Assembly (NCBI GenBank): GCA_026996935.1
Contig: JALWJW010000108.1
Coordinates: 1 to 9,038, forward strand
Reading direction: 5' to 3'
Length of the DNA stretch: 9,038 bases
DNA from: Hyphomicrobiales bacterium
GTDB lineage: Bacteria > Pseudomonadota > Alphaproteobacteria > Rhizobiales > Aestuariivirgaceae
Shown here piece by piece: positions 1 through 6,591 of the stretch (within the stretch, counting starts at the first letter, position 1; every line of letters begins with the position of its first letter). The translations under genes and the position numbers were made by a program. The notes beneath the pieces were generated by a model. It saw only the letters and a list, made by a program, of their open reading frames with translations. It was not told the DNA's origin and did no database searches.

Positions 1-2
1 CA

Positions 3-530
3 CATCATGGTATTCACTTCCGTGTTCTGGTTAAGGTTCTGCGTTTGTCTGGTGGTGATCACCTTCATTCCGGTACTGTTGTTGGTAAGCTTGAGGGCGA
101 CCGTCAAGCAACCCTTGGTTGGGTCGATTTGATGCGTGACAGCTATGTTAAAGAAGATCGTTCACGCGGTATTTTCTTTGATCAGGACTGGGGCGCAATG
201 CCTGGTGTTATGCCTGTTGCTTCTGGTGGTATTCACGTTTGGCACATGCCTGCTCTTGTGAATATCTTTGGTGATGACAGTGTGCTTCAGTTTGGTGGTG
301 GTACACTTGGTCACCCTTGGGGTAATGCGGCTGGTGCTGCAGCTAACCGTGTTGCGGTTGAGGCTTGTGTTGAAGCGCGTAATCAGGGTCGTGATCTTGA
401 AAAAGAAAGTAAAGACATCCTTGAAAGTGCAGCAAAACACTCTCCTGAGCTTAAAGCAGCGATGGAAACTTGGAAAGAAATCAAGTTTGAATTCGATACT
501 GTCGACAAACTGGACGTTGCTCACAAGTAA
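3..530 (+). CDS. cbbL: RuBisCO large subunit, form IA, C-terminal part (5' end outside window)
   Basis: This is the C-terminal 175 codons of the large subunit of ribulose-1,5-bisphosphate carboxylase/oxygenase, which fixes CO2 onto RuBP in the Calvin cycle. The reading frame is open from base 3, so the gene begins upstream. By alignment from memory to spinach numbering, the fragment starts near residue 306. It shows the segment SGGDHLHSGTVVGKLEG, with the active-site His327 and loop-6 Lys334 (codon 87-89), then the phosphate-binding SGG around Ser379 and the FGGGTLGHPWGN segment around Gly403-404. The carbamylated Lys201 and metal ligands 203/204 lie outside the window. The tail (roughly KEIKFEFDTVDKLD) and the cbbS-cbbQ-cbbO neighbours indicate proteobacterial form IA. 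An internal TTG at 45 is not the start, because homology continues upstream of it. No frameshift or missing catalytic residue is seen in the visible part. Confidence 0.97.
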   Translation, partial: HHGIHFRVLVKVLRLSGGDHLHSGTVVGKLEGDRQATLGWVDLMRDSYVKEDRSRGIFFDQDWGAMPGVMPVASGGIHVWHMPALVNIFGDDSVLQFGGGTLGHPWGNAAGAAANRVAVEACVEARNQGRDLEKESKDILESAAKHSPELKAAMETWKEIKFEFDTVDKLDVAHK

Positions 531-542
531 TGACATGAGTTG

Positions 543-562
543 CTGGCGGGTTGTGCCGCCAG
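543..562 (+). promoter_or_regulatory. Intercistronic GC-rich hairpin between cbbL and cbbS
   Basis: CTGGCGG (543-549) and CCGCCAG (556-562) form a perfect 7-bp stem with the 6-nt loop GTTGTG, 12 nt after the cbbL stop. There is no T-tract behind it, so it is not an intrinsic terminator. Such hairpins commonly protect upstream mRNA from 3' exonucleases; a role in fixing the cbbL/cbbS mRNA ratio is inference. Confidence 0.6.
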
Positions 563-604
563 TTAACTTTGAAATTAAAAACTCTATTATTTAAGGAAAA
601 TACT

Positions 605-958
605 ATGAGTGATATTCAAGACTACAAATCAAGTTTAACAGATACTTCAAGCTTGAAATTTGAAACATTTTCATATCTTCCACCTATGGATGATGATCGT
701 ATTCGCAAGCAAGTTGAGTATATTGTTTCAAAAGGCTTTAACCCGGCTATTGAGCACACTGAACCTGAAAATGCTTCTGACAATTACTGGTATATGTGGA
801 AGTTGCCAATGTTTGGTGAAACAGATGTTGATTTTATTCTGGCTGAAGCTGCTGCTTGTCACAAAGCCCACCCTGGTAACCACGTTCGCCTTATCGGCTA
901 TGATAATTATAAGCAATCGCAAGGTGCTTCAATGGTTATCTATCGTGGTGAAATGTAA
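605..958 (+). CDS. cbbS: RuBisCO small subunit, form I
   Basis: This encodes the 117-residue small subunit of form I RuBisCO, which caps the large-subunit octamer to give the L8S8 holoenzyme. Family marks include the N-terminal FETFSYLPPM, the helix A region DDRIRKQVEYIVSKG, the segment NYWYMWKLPMFG, and the core ending VRLIGYDNYKQSQGASMVIYRG. The length is normal for a proteobacterial small subunit. The start is the ATG at 605, preceded at 593-597 by AAGGA with 7-nt spacing; the open frame further upstream runs through the intercistronic hairpin and has no family similarity. It lies 74 nt after cbbL and is certainly co-transcribed with it. A terminator-like hairpin follows directly, so cbbLS probably forms the abundant part of the operon transcript. 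Confidence 0.97.
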   Translation: MSDIQDYKSSLTDTSSLKFETFSYLPPMDDDRIRKQVEYIVSKGFNPAIEHTEPENASDNYWYMWKLPMFGETDVDFILAEAAACHKAHPGNHVRLIGYDNYKQSQGASMVIYRGEM

Positions 959-987
959 GCCAGCCGACTGCAAATAAACAAATGTAG

Positions 988-1023
988 TGCGGTCGGGAGA
1001 ATGTTTTCGACCGCATTTTTTTT
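988..1023 (+). terminator. Intrinsic terminator/attenuator between cbbS and cbbQ
   Basis: TGCGGTCG (988-995) and CGACCGCA (1008-1015) form a perfect 8-bp stem, which G-U and A-U pairs can extend into the loop. Eight T residues (1016-1023) follow directly. This is a classic rho-independent terminator shape, yet cbbQ starts only 27 nt later in the same direction and I see no convincing promoter in between. It therefore probably works as a partial terminator that lowers cbbQO expression relative to cbbLS. Confidence 0.85.
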
Positions 1024-1050
1024 GATAAAAATTTCAAGGTTTTAGATGAT

Positions 1051-1857
1051 ATGAGCGCTCAAGATAAACAACAGTATCTGATTAAAGATGAACCTTATTA
1101 TCGGCCAGTGGCTGATGAAATTATGCTCTATGAGGCAGCCTATAATGCGCGGATGCCAGTGATGTTAAAAGGTCCAACCGGGTGCGGTAAAACCCGTTTT
1201 GTTGAGCATATGGCACATAAATTAAACAAGCCATTGATTACGGTTGCCTGTAATGAAGATATGACAGCCTCTGATTTGGTTGGCCGGTTCTTACTCGATA
1301 TTAATGGCACGAAATGGCAGGATGGACCTCTTACGGTTGCTGCCCGGATGGGGGCGATCTGTTATCTTGATGAGGTGGTTGAGGCACGCCAAGATACAAC
1401 GGTTGTTATTCACCCGTTGACCGATCACCGCCGGGTTTTGCCACTAGAGAAAAAAGGCGAAATGGTTGAGGCACATCCTGATTTTCAGATCGTTATTTCT
1501 TATAACCCTGGTTATCAAAGCCTGATGAAGGATTTAAAGCAATCGACCAAACAACGCTTTGCAGCACTTGATTTTGATTATCCTGAACTTGATACCGAAG
1601 TTGATATTATTGCTCATGAAGCTGGTGTTGATAAAGACATTGCCAATAAGCTGGTCAATATTGCTCATCGCTCGCGAAACCTTAAAGGCCACGGTCTTGA
1701 TGAGGGCATGTCGACAAGACTTCTGACTTATGCAGGCCAGTTGATTGCCAAAGGTGTTGATCCCAATGCAGCGTGTCGTATGGCGCTTGTTGGCCCGTTA
1801 ACCGATGATCCTGATATGCGCGATACGCTTGAAGCGGCTATTGCGACATATTTCTAA
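1051..1857 (+). CDS. cbbQ: RuBisCO activase ATPase subunit CbbQ (MoxR-family AAA+)
   Basis: This 268-residue MoxR-type AAA+ ATPase is the motor of the CbbQO RuBisCO activase. In studied homologues it forms a hexameric ring that binds one CbbO and uses ATP to release inhibitory sugar phosphates from RuBisCO. Visible motifs are Walker A GPTGCGKT (41-48), Walker B CYLDEV (104-109, with D107 and E108), the sensor-1 region ISYNPGYQ with N152, a likely arginine finger in STKQRF (R169), and a likely sensor-2 arginine in GMSTRLL (R223). The length fits the CbbQ/NirQ/NorQ family; the position directly after cbbLS decides for CbbQ over NorQ. The ATG start has only a weak AAGG (1036-1039) upstream at 11 nt. 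A strong hairpin precedes the gene and cbbO follows after 37 nt. Confidence 0.95.
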   Translation: MSAQDKQQYLIKDEPYYRPVADEIMLYEAAYNARMPVMLKGPTGCGKTRFVEHMAHKLNKPLITVACNEDMTASDLVGRFLLDINGTKWQDGPLTVAARMGAICYLDEVVEARQDTTVVIHPLTDHRRVLPLEKKGEMVEAHPDFQIVISYNPGYQSLMKDLKQSTKQRFAALDFDYPELDTEVDIIAHEAGVDKDIANKLVNIAHRSRNLKGHGLDEGMSTRLLTYAGQLIAKGVDPNAACRMALVGPLTDDPDMRDTLEAAIATYF

Positions 1858-1894
1858 ACGACGTATTTTTAATTTGTGATCGATTGAGCGCAAA

Positions 1895-4258
1895 ATGACC
1901 CGTGTTGATTTTATAGAATATTTAAGTTGTCTTGATGAGGACCATCCTCATTTTGAGGTGCTTGAATCATCATATGCACAAGCTGCCCGGGTAATGTCTC
2001 CCAATGGTCTTGCCAATTACCTTGAAGGTGTGCGCGGTATGTGTTCGCTTGGGCGTGGTGAGGATCTGATCCTTAGCTATATTGAATCAGTCCCAAGGGT
2101 GGCCAAAGAAGTTGGCGAAGATGTTATTCCCGATATTGTCCATTCGGTTATGGCAATTGCTTCTCATACTTCAGGTAGTGTGATTGCTTTAATGCTGGCA
2201 AGTCTGCCTTTGGCAGCACAACGCTTTGGTGATGCTGAGCAGGTGCATAATTATCTCAGTTTGTTACATCAGCTTACCGGCAAAGCCCCGCGTGGTATTC
2301 GTCCGATGCTGGAAAATCTGGATGAACTTTTATCCAAGCTGACCCTTGGTGGTTTGCGTCGTTGGGTGATGTGGGGTGCGCAGGCGCATGCTCGTGATCT
2401 TGATGGGCAGATGGCCTATTTTGCCCTGCAATCTGATAGTTCGCGCGCAGTCATGCAACGTGAGCGGCGCGGGACATTGTTTATTGATAATCAGCGCAAG
2501 CTAAACTTCTATCTGCGTGCCTTGTGGGGGCGGGCATTCTTTATGAAGCCAACGGCGGGGGATTATGAAACTCGGCGCGGAATCAGACCGTTTATAGAAG
2601 ACTGGTTCGTGCATGTGCCAGATGCATTTGACAATTATGGTGAAATAACCGGTATTGAAATTTATCGTGCCAGTGTGGCTCATGCCGCTGCCCATATGGT
2701 TTATACACAAGAGCCCCTTTCTGCAGAACAGCTTTCTCCCTTACAAATGAAGTGTATCGATTTGTTTGAAGATGCCCGGATTGAGTATTTGGCGATGGAG
2801 GAATTCCCGGGTTTAGAGAAAATCTGGAAGCCTTTTTTTGATGAAGCTCATTTTGATGATGGTAGTCAGCTTTCAGATCATCACCCTGCTTTAAATCTGA
2901 TGTTTCGCGCGGCGCGTGGGTTGATTGATGAAACATATCAAGACCAGGAAGCTGGCTTGAATGAATTGGTCGCAAGATTTAAAGAGCAGTTAAAAACGCG
3001 TAGTCATGATAATCAGATTGCATGGGATGGGGGAATGGAGTTCTTCCATTTAATGAAGTCTGTGGCAGGTTTGCCTTCATTGCGTATTGCAGAGGAATTT
3101 CCGGTACCGTATCGCGATGATAATCGTTATTGCTGGGCTTTCAGTGAAATTGATATGGAGCGTGGGGCTGATTATGTGCCGGCCAGCGATGCTCAGGTGC
3201 GCCGTAATGTAAGCGTCATGGAATTTATCAATGAGATTGATGCTGAAACTGCTGGTGATGATGCGCAAGAAATCTGGACCCTGCAATCAGAATTGTTTCC
3301 TTATGAGGATTTGGGCGTTTCGTTTAATGAAAGCGAAGGCAGAGAACCTATATCAGACCCTTATCATTATGATGAGTGGGATTATCATGTGCAATTACAT
3401 CGTCCTGACTGGGTGACTGTTTATGAGCGTCGACAGGGTAAGGCTGATCCTGAGATTATGGATGATATATTGGTGAAACACCGCCCGATTGCTCAACGGA
3501 TTCGTCATTTGGTCGATGCCATGCAACCGCAAGGTATTGTGCGAAAGCGCGGCTATGAAGAAGGTGAAGAAATAGATATTAACGCGGCGGTACGCGCAAT
3601 GAGCGATATTCGCCGTGGAGAGATGCCTGATCCGCGCATAAATATTCGTATTACCCGTCATGTGCGCGATCTGGCGGTGGTGATTTTACTTGATTTATCG
3701 CACTCTACAAATGAACTGGTGAATAAAGAAGACCCCGATGGTCCTACAATTTTGTCTTTAACGCGTGATGCGACAGGGCTGATGAGCTGGGCGATTGACT
3801 CGATCGGTGACCCGTTTGCCGTACATGGGTTTGCTTCGGATGGTCGCCATGATGTTCAGTATTATCGCTTTAAGGACTTTGATGAGTCATATAATGATGA
3901 GGCCAAGGCGCGCCTTGCCGGAGCAAAAGGAGGACTGTCCACTCGTATGGGTGCAGCGCTTCGCCATGCCGGGCATCATTTGTCTCAGCAAGCGGCACAA
4001 AAGCGGTTGATCTTACTGATTACCGATGGTGAACCGGCTGATATTGATGAGCGTGATCCACAATATTTGCGCCATGATACTAAAAAAGCGGTGGAAGATC
4101 TGGCCTCTAAAGGGGTGTATTCGTATTGCTTGACGCTTGATCCTCAAGCAGATCGTTATGTTGCGCGAATCTTTGGCGAAAATCGCTATTCCATCGTTGA
4201 TGATGTTGAAAAACTGCCAGAACGCCTGCCGGCAGTGTTTGCGATGTTAACTGGCTGA
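1895..4258 (+). CDS. cbbO: RuBisCO activase adaptor CbbO (von Willebrand factor A domain)
   Basis: This 787-residue protein is the adaptor of the CbbQO activase. In homologues the VWA domain touches an acidic residue on RuBisCO through a metal-ion-dependent adhesion site while the N-terminal part docks on the CbbQ hexamer. The C-terminal VWA domain (about 590-787) has a complete MIDAS: DLSHS (D600, S602, S604), T683 in STRMGAAL, and D711 in LLITDGEP. The middle region carries HAAAHMVYT and FEDARIEYL (E292, D293, R295, E297), conserved in the CbbO/NorD group. The length is normal for CbbO. The relative NorD is excluded by context. The ATG has little Shine-Dalgarno sequence (only GAG near 1886), so translation may be modest or coupled to cbbQ, 37 nt upstream. 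No convincing stem-loop terminator is seen in the 57 bases after the stop, only T-runs. Confidence 0.95.
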   Translation: MTRVDFIEYLSCLDEDHPHFEVLESSYAQAARVMSPNGLANYLEGVRGMCSLGRGEDLILSYIESVPRVAKEVGEDVIPDIVHSVMAIASHTSGSVIALMLASLPLAAQRFGDAEQVHNYLSLLHQLTGKAPRGIRPMLENLDELLSKLTLGGLRRWVMWGAQAHARDLDGQMAYFALQSDSSRAVMQRERRGTLFIDNQRKLNFYLRALWGRAFFMKPTAGDYETRRGIRPFIEDWFVHVPDAFDNYGEITGIEIYRASVAHAAAHMVYTQEPLSAEQLSPLQMKCIDLFEDARIEYLAMEEFPGLEKIWKPFFDEAHFDDGSQLSDHHPALNLMFRAARGLIDETYQDQEAGLNELVARFKEQLKTRSHDNQIAWDGGMEFFHLMKSVAGLPSLRIAEEFPVPYRDDNRYCWAFSEIDMERGADYVPASDAQVRRNVSVMEFINEIDAETAGDDAQEIWTLQSELFPYEDLGVSFNESEGREPISDPYHYDEWDYHVQLHRPDWVTVYERRQGKADPEIMDDILVKHRPIAQRIRHLVDAMQPQGIVRKRGYEEGEEIDINAAVRAMSDIRRGEMPDPRINIRITRHVRDLAVVILLDLSHSTNELVNKEDPDGPTILSLTRDATGLMSWAIDSIGDPFAVHGFASDGRHDVQYYRFKDFDESYNDEAKARLAGAKGGLSTRMGAALRHAGHHLSQQAAQKRLILLITDGEPADIDERDPQYLRHDTKKAVEDLASKGVYSYCLTLDPQADRYVARIFGENRYSIVDDVEKLPERLPAVFAMLTG

Positions 4259-4315
4259 TAGGCTCTTTTTGTCTGTTTTTATCCCTGACAGGTCGTTTAT
4301 GGGCTTTTTTCTAGG

Positions 4316-4343
4316 TTGATATTGAGTCAGCATTGGCTACAAT
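4316..4343 (+). promoter_or_regulatory. Predicted sigma-70-type promoter of the ABC transporter operon
   Basis: TTGATA (4316-4321; 5 of 6 to TTGACA) and TACAAT (4338-4343; 5 of 6 to TATAAT) are separated by 16 bp. Transcription would start near 4350 and give a leader of about 120 nt before the ATG at 4474, including the inverted repeat at 4416-4457. The site lies 57 bp after cbbO, so the transporter operon probably has its own transcript. The call is by consensus match only. Confidence 0.5.
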
Positions 4344-4415
4344 CAGAATATAAAAACGAGTGTCGTTGTGGTTTGCATTGAACCAGAGTGATCTACATAA
4401 AGTATTGATAGTCTT

Positions 4416-4457
4416 GCGTTTCATGCAATGCTTGCATTCAAATTTATTATGAAACGC
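4416..4457 (+). promoter_or_regulatory. Nested inverted repeat in the leader of the ABC operon
   Basis: The outer arms GCGTTTCAT (4416-4424) and ATGAAACGC (4449-4457) are perfectly complementary over 9 bp. Inside lies a second dyad, ATGCAA-TGC-TTGCAT (4423-4437), which shares two bases with the outer left arm. The structure ends 3 nt before the Shine-Dalgarno AGGGAG (4461-4466). It could be an RNA hairpin acting on translation or stability of the binding-protein mRNA, or a DNA operator. The sequence does not decide between them. Confidence 0.55.
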
Positions 4458-4473
4458 GCCAGGGAGTTGACGA

Positions 4474-5499
4474 ATGAAAATGATAATTGGAAAAACACTG
4501 TTTGCCGCCACAATGGTTGCGATGACAATGGGTGGCTCAACAACAGCAGCCAGTGCTTGCGGTACTGTTAAAATTGGTGACCTTGATTGGGGCAGTGCAA
4601 AACTGCATACGGCAATCGCCAAAATTATTCTTGAAAAAGGTTATGGCTGCACCACAAAAATAACCACAGGTTCTACTAATCCGATTATGGCAGCACTTTA
4701 TGCTCAAAAACTTGATGTTGTGATGGAAGTCTGGTCCGATAATATTGATGCGCAAATACAAAAAAACGTAAAGGCCGGTAAAATCAGAATGGTGGGGATT
4801 AATACACCGCAGTCTGGTCAAGGGTTTTATGTAGATGCGGCAACGGCCAAAAAATATAATCTGAAATCTGTTCAGGATATGCTCAAGCCTGAAGTGGCAA
4901 AACTGTTTAAAGACCCTTCTGAACCTTCAAAGGGACGTATGACCAGTTGTATTTCTGGTTGGACTTGTTACACCGTTAATCAGGTGAAAATGCATTCTTA
5001 TGGTTTGGATAAATTATATACGAACTATGATCCAGGTAGTGCAGGTGCGCTTGATGCGGCGATTAAAGGTGCCTTTAAAAAGAAAAAACCGATCTTTACT
5101 TATTACTGGGAACCAACCGCTTTGATGGGGCAGGTTGAGTTAGTAAAATTACAGGAGCCAGCGTATAATCGCAAAGACTGGGCAGTTATTTCCAAATTGG
5201 TTGAGGAAGTTAAAAAGGGTGGCCCTGAGAAGCTGAAAAAAGTCAAAGCCGTTGCCTATAATGGTATGCCGCTTGAAATCGCCATTAACACCAAGCTTGA
5301 TAAAAGAGAACCCGAAGTGGTGAAGTTCTTATCAAAATATACTATTCCTTTGGCCAAAGTGAATGAGCTTTTGGCCTATTATAAAACTGTTGCTGATGGC
5401 GAAGCTGATGTTACAGCTAGAAACTTTTTAAAAACAGACAAAACGTGGGAAAAATGGGTTCCTGCTGATGTTGCTGCAAAAGTAAAAGCATCTCTTTAA
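4474..5499 (+). CDS. proX: Periplasmic glycine betaine/choline-type substrate-binding protein (OpuAC family)
   Basis: This 341-residue protein should be the periplasmic receptor of the importer encoded with it, delivering a quaternary ammonium solute (glycine betaine, proline betaine or choline) to the permease. An N-terminal signal (K2, K7, hydrophobic core about 8-20, AASA before C29) suggests export. The mature part is OpuAC-like: GTVKIGDLDWGSAK (30-43), LDVVMEVWSDN (80-90), SGWTCYTVNQ (161-170), FTYYWEPTALMG (208-219). W87, W163 and W212 are candidates for the aromatic cage typical of these proteins; this is inference. Four cysteines (C29, C59, C159, C165) could form disulfides. C29 sits at the expected cleavage point, but the lipobox lacks the usual leucine, so lipidation is uncertain. 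A good AGGGAG ribosome site lies 7 nt before the ATG. The exact ligand cannot be told from sequence; choX is an alternative name. Confidence 0.85.
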   Translation: MKMIIGKTLFAATMVAMTMGGSTTAASACGTVKIGDLDWGSAKLHTAIAKIILEKGYGCTTKITTGSTNPIMAALYAQKLDVVMEVWSDNIDAQIQKNVKAGKIRMVGINTPQSGQGFYVDAATAKKYNLKSVQDMLKPEVAKLFKDPSEPSKGRMTSCISGWTCYTVNQVKMHSYGLDKLYTNYDPGSAGALDAAIKGAFKKKKPIFTYYWEPTALMGQVELVKLQEPAYNRKDWAVISKLVEEVKKGGPEKLKKVKAVAYNGMPLEIAINTKLDKREPEVVKFLSKYTIPLAKVNELLAYYKTVADGEADVTARNFLKTDKTWEKWVPADVAAKVKASL

Positions 5500-5515
5500 T
5501 CAAATCGTTAAATTG

Positions 5516-5555
5516 GCAATCACAGGAATGTTCTTTGTGGTTGCTTTTTATTTTT
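5516..5555 (+). terminator. Attenuator-like hairpin between binding-protein and permease genes
   Basis: GCAATCACA (5516-5524) pairs with TGTGGTTGC (5536-5544) over 9 bp with one G-U pair and an 11-nt loop. TTTTTATTTTT (5545-5555) follows. It has the form of an intrinsic terminator, yet the permease gene starts 20 nt later on the same strand and I see no promoter between. Partial termination or 3'-end protection would make the binding protein more abundant than the membrane components, which is usual for ABC importers. Confidence 0.75.
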
Positions 5556-5575
5556 AAGCGGTTGGGTGCTTTAAG

Positions 5576-6586
5576 ATGGAAAAAAAGAACGGGGTTTTTA
5601 TTGGCGTTATAAGTGCGGTCATTTTGCTGGCTGCATCTGTTTTTAGTTATTCGGTTTCAATCAAGAAAAAACCTGATGGTCTTTGGGATTTAATTTCTAA
5701 TCCAAGCTGGTTGGGTGACTGGCCGCGATGGTTGGATTTTCCACTTAAAGAGTGGGCAAATGCCGGCATTGACTGGTTGGTTGAAACCTATGGCTATATT
5801 TTTGATGCGATAAATGAAGGCTTGCTCGGTGTATACTCAAGCCTGACGAGTTTAATGGTTTTAACACCCTGGCCTGTCTTTATTGTTTTTGCGGCAATAC
5901 TGACCTATTTTTTAAGCGGGCGTAAAGCCGTTGTTACAATCATTGTTGCGGCCTGCTTGTTCTCGATTGGACTATTAAGTCCCAAACTTTGGGATAAAAT
6001 GATTGAGACAACGGCTCTTGTGGTTATCTCAATTTCTTTGTGTGCACTTATCGGTTTTCCCGTTGCGATTATGATGTCTCGCAGTGATCGGGTTCGAAAT
6101 GTTGTTTTACCTGTTCTTGATCTGATGCAGACGATCCCAGCTTTTGTTTATCTTATTCCCGGTATTATGCTATTTGGTCTTGGGGCTGTGCCTGCCATCA
6201 TCGCTACGGTTATTTATGCTGTTCCGCCGGTTATTCGCCTGACTGATCTTGGAATTCGGATGATTGATAGTGAGGTTATTGAGGCGGCAGATTCTTTTGG
6301 TGCCACGCCAATGCAAAAACTAAAGATCATTCAATTACCGCTCGCATTGCCCGCTATTATGCAAGGGATAAACCAGACAACCATGATGGCTCTTGCCATG
6401 GTTGTGGTGGCCTCGATGATTGGTACCCGTGGTCTTGGCGATGAGGTTTTGCTTGGTCTGCAACAATTAAATGTTGGCCGAGCGCTTGAAGCGGGATTGG
6501 CAATTGTGTTGTTGGCGATTGTGCTTGATCGTATTACCCAGGCTTATGGCAAGCGTTTGCAGGAACGTAAATCAGACGAAGGTTGA
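5576..6586 (+). CDS. proW: ABC transporter permease, glycine betaine/proline type
   Basis: This 336-residue inner-membrane protein is the translocation subunit of the importer. A first hydrophobic helix lies at about 7-27, followed by a Trp-rich periplasmic stretch (W37, W45, W49, W52, W60, W67) and further membrane segments at about 86-112, 117-134, 144-168, 184-201, 204-220, 268-283 and 303-318. The cytoplasmic coupling loop is the EAA motif starting at E236 (EAADSFGATP...LPLALP, 236-259), which contacts the ATPase. The stretch LDLMQTIPAFVYLIPG (181-196) is typical of ProW/OpuAB permeases. The ATG at 5576 has no clear Shine-Dalgarno sequence, so expression is probably low. The gene ends in TGA at 6584-6586, 5 nt before the ATPase start, indicating tight coupling. 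ChoW is the alternative name, since substrate is unproven. Confidence 0.9.
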   Translation: MEKKNGVFIGVISAVILLAASVFSYSVSIKKKPDGLWDLISNPSWLGDWPRWLDFPLKEWANAGIDWLVETYGYIFDAINEGLLGVYSSLTSLMVLTPWPVFIVFAAILTYFLSGRKAVVTIIVAACLFSIGLLSPKLWDKMIETTALVVISISLCALIGFPVAIMMSRSDRVRNVVLPVLDLMQTIPAFVYLIPGIMLFGLGAVPAIIATVIYAVPPVIRLTDLGIRMIDSEVIEAADSFGATPMQKLKIIQLPLALPAIMQGINQTTMMALAMVVVASMIGTRGLGDEVLLGLQQLNVGRALEAGLAIVLLAIVLDRITQAYGKRLQERKSDEG

Positions 6587-6591
6587 TCATC

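Noticed and set aside
551..604. Upstream extension of cbbS
   Set aside because: It runs through the intercistronic hairpin and lacks family similarity; the ATG at 605 has a good Shine-Dalgarno sequence.
2501..3661. Several minus-strand open frames inside cbbO
   Set aside because: They are antisense shadows of a well-supported 787-codon gene, with low-complexity composition and no ribosome sites.
1895..4258. NorD (nitric oxide reductase accessory protein) instead of CbbO
   Set aside because: NorD and CbbO are related, but the gene follows cbbL-cbbS-cbbQ and no nor genes are present.
4259..4315. Terminator after cbbO
   Set aside because: There are T-runs, but only 3-4 bp stems (CCC/GGG, CCTG/CAGG) could be paired, so no intrinsic terminator is called.
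6583..6591. Alternative TTG start for the ABC ATPase, overlapping the permease stop
   Set aside because: The GTG at 6592 has GAAGG at 9-nt spacing; the TTG directly abuts that GAAGG and adds three residues without family support.
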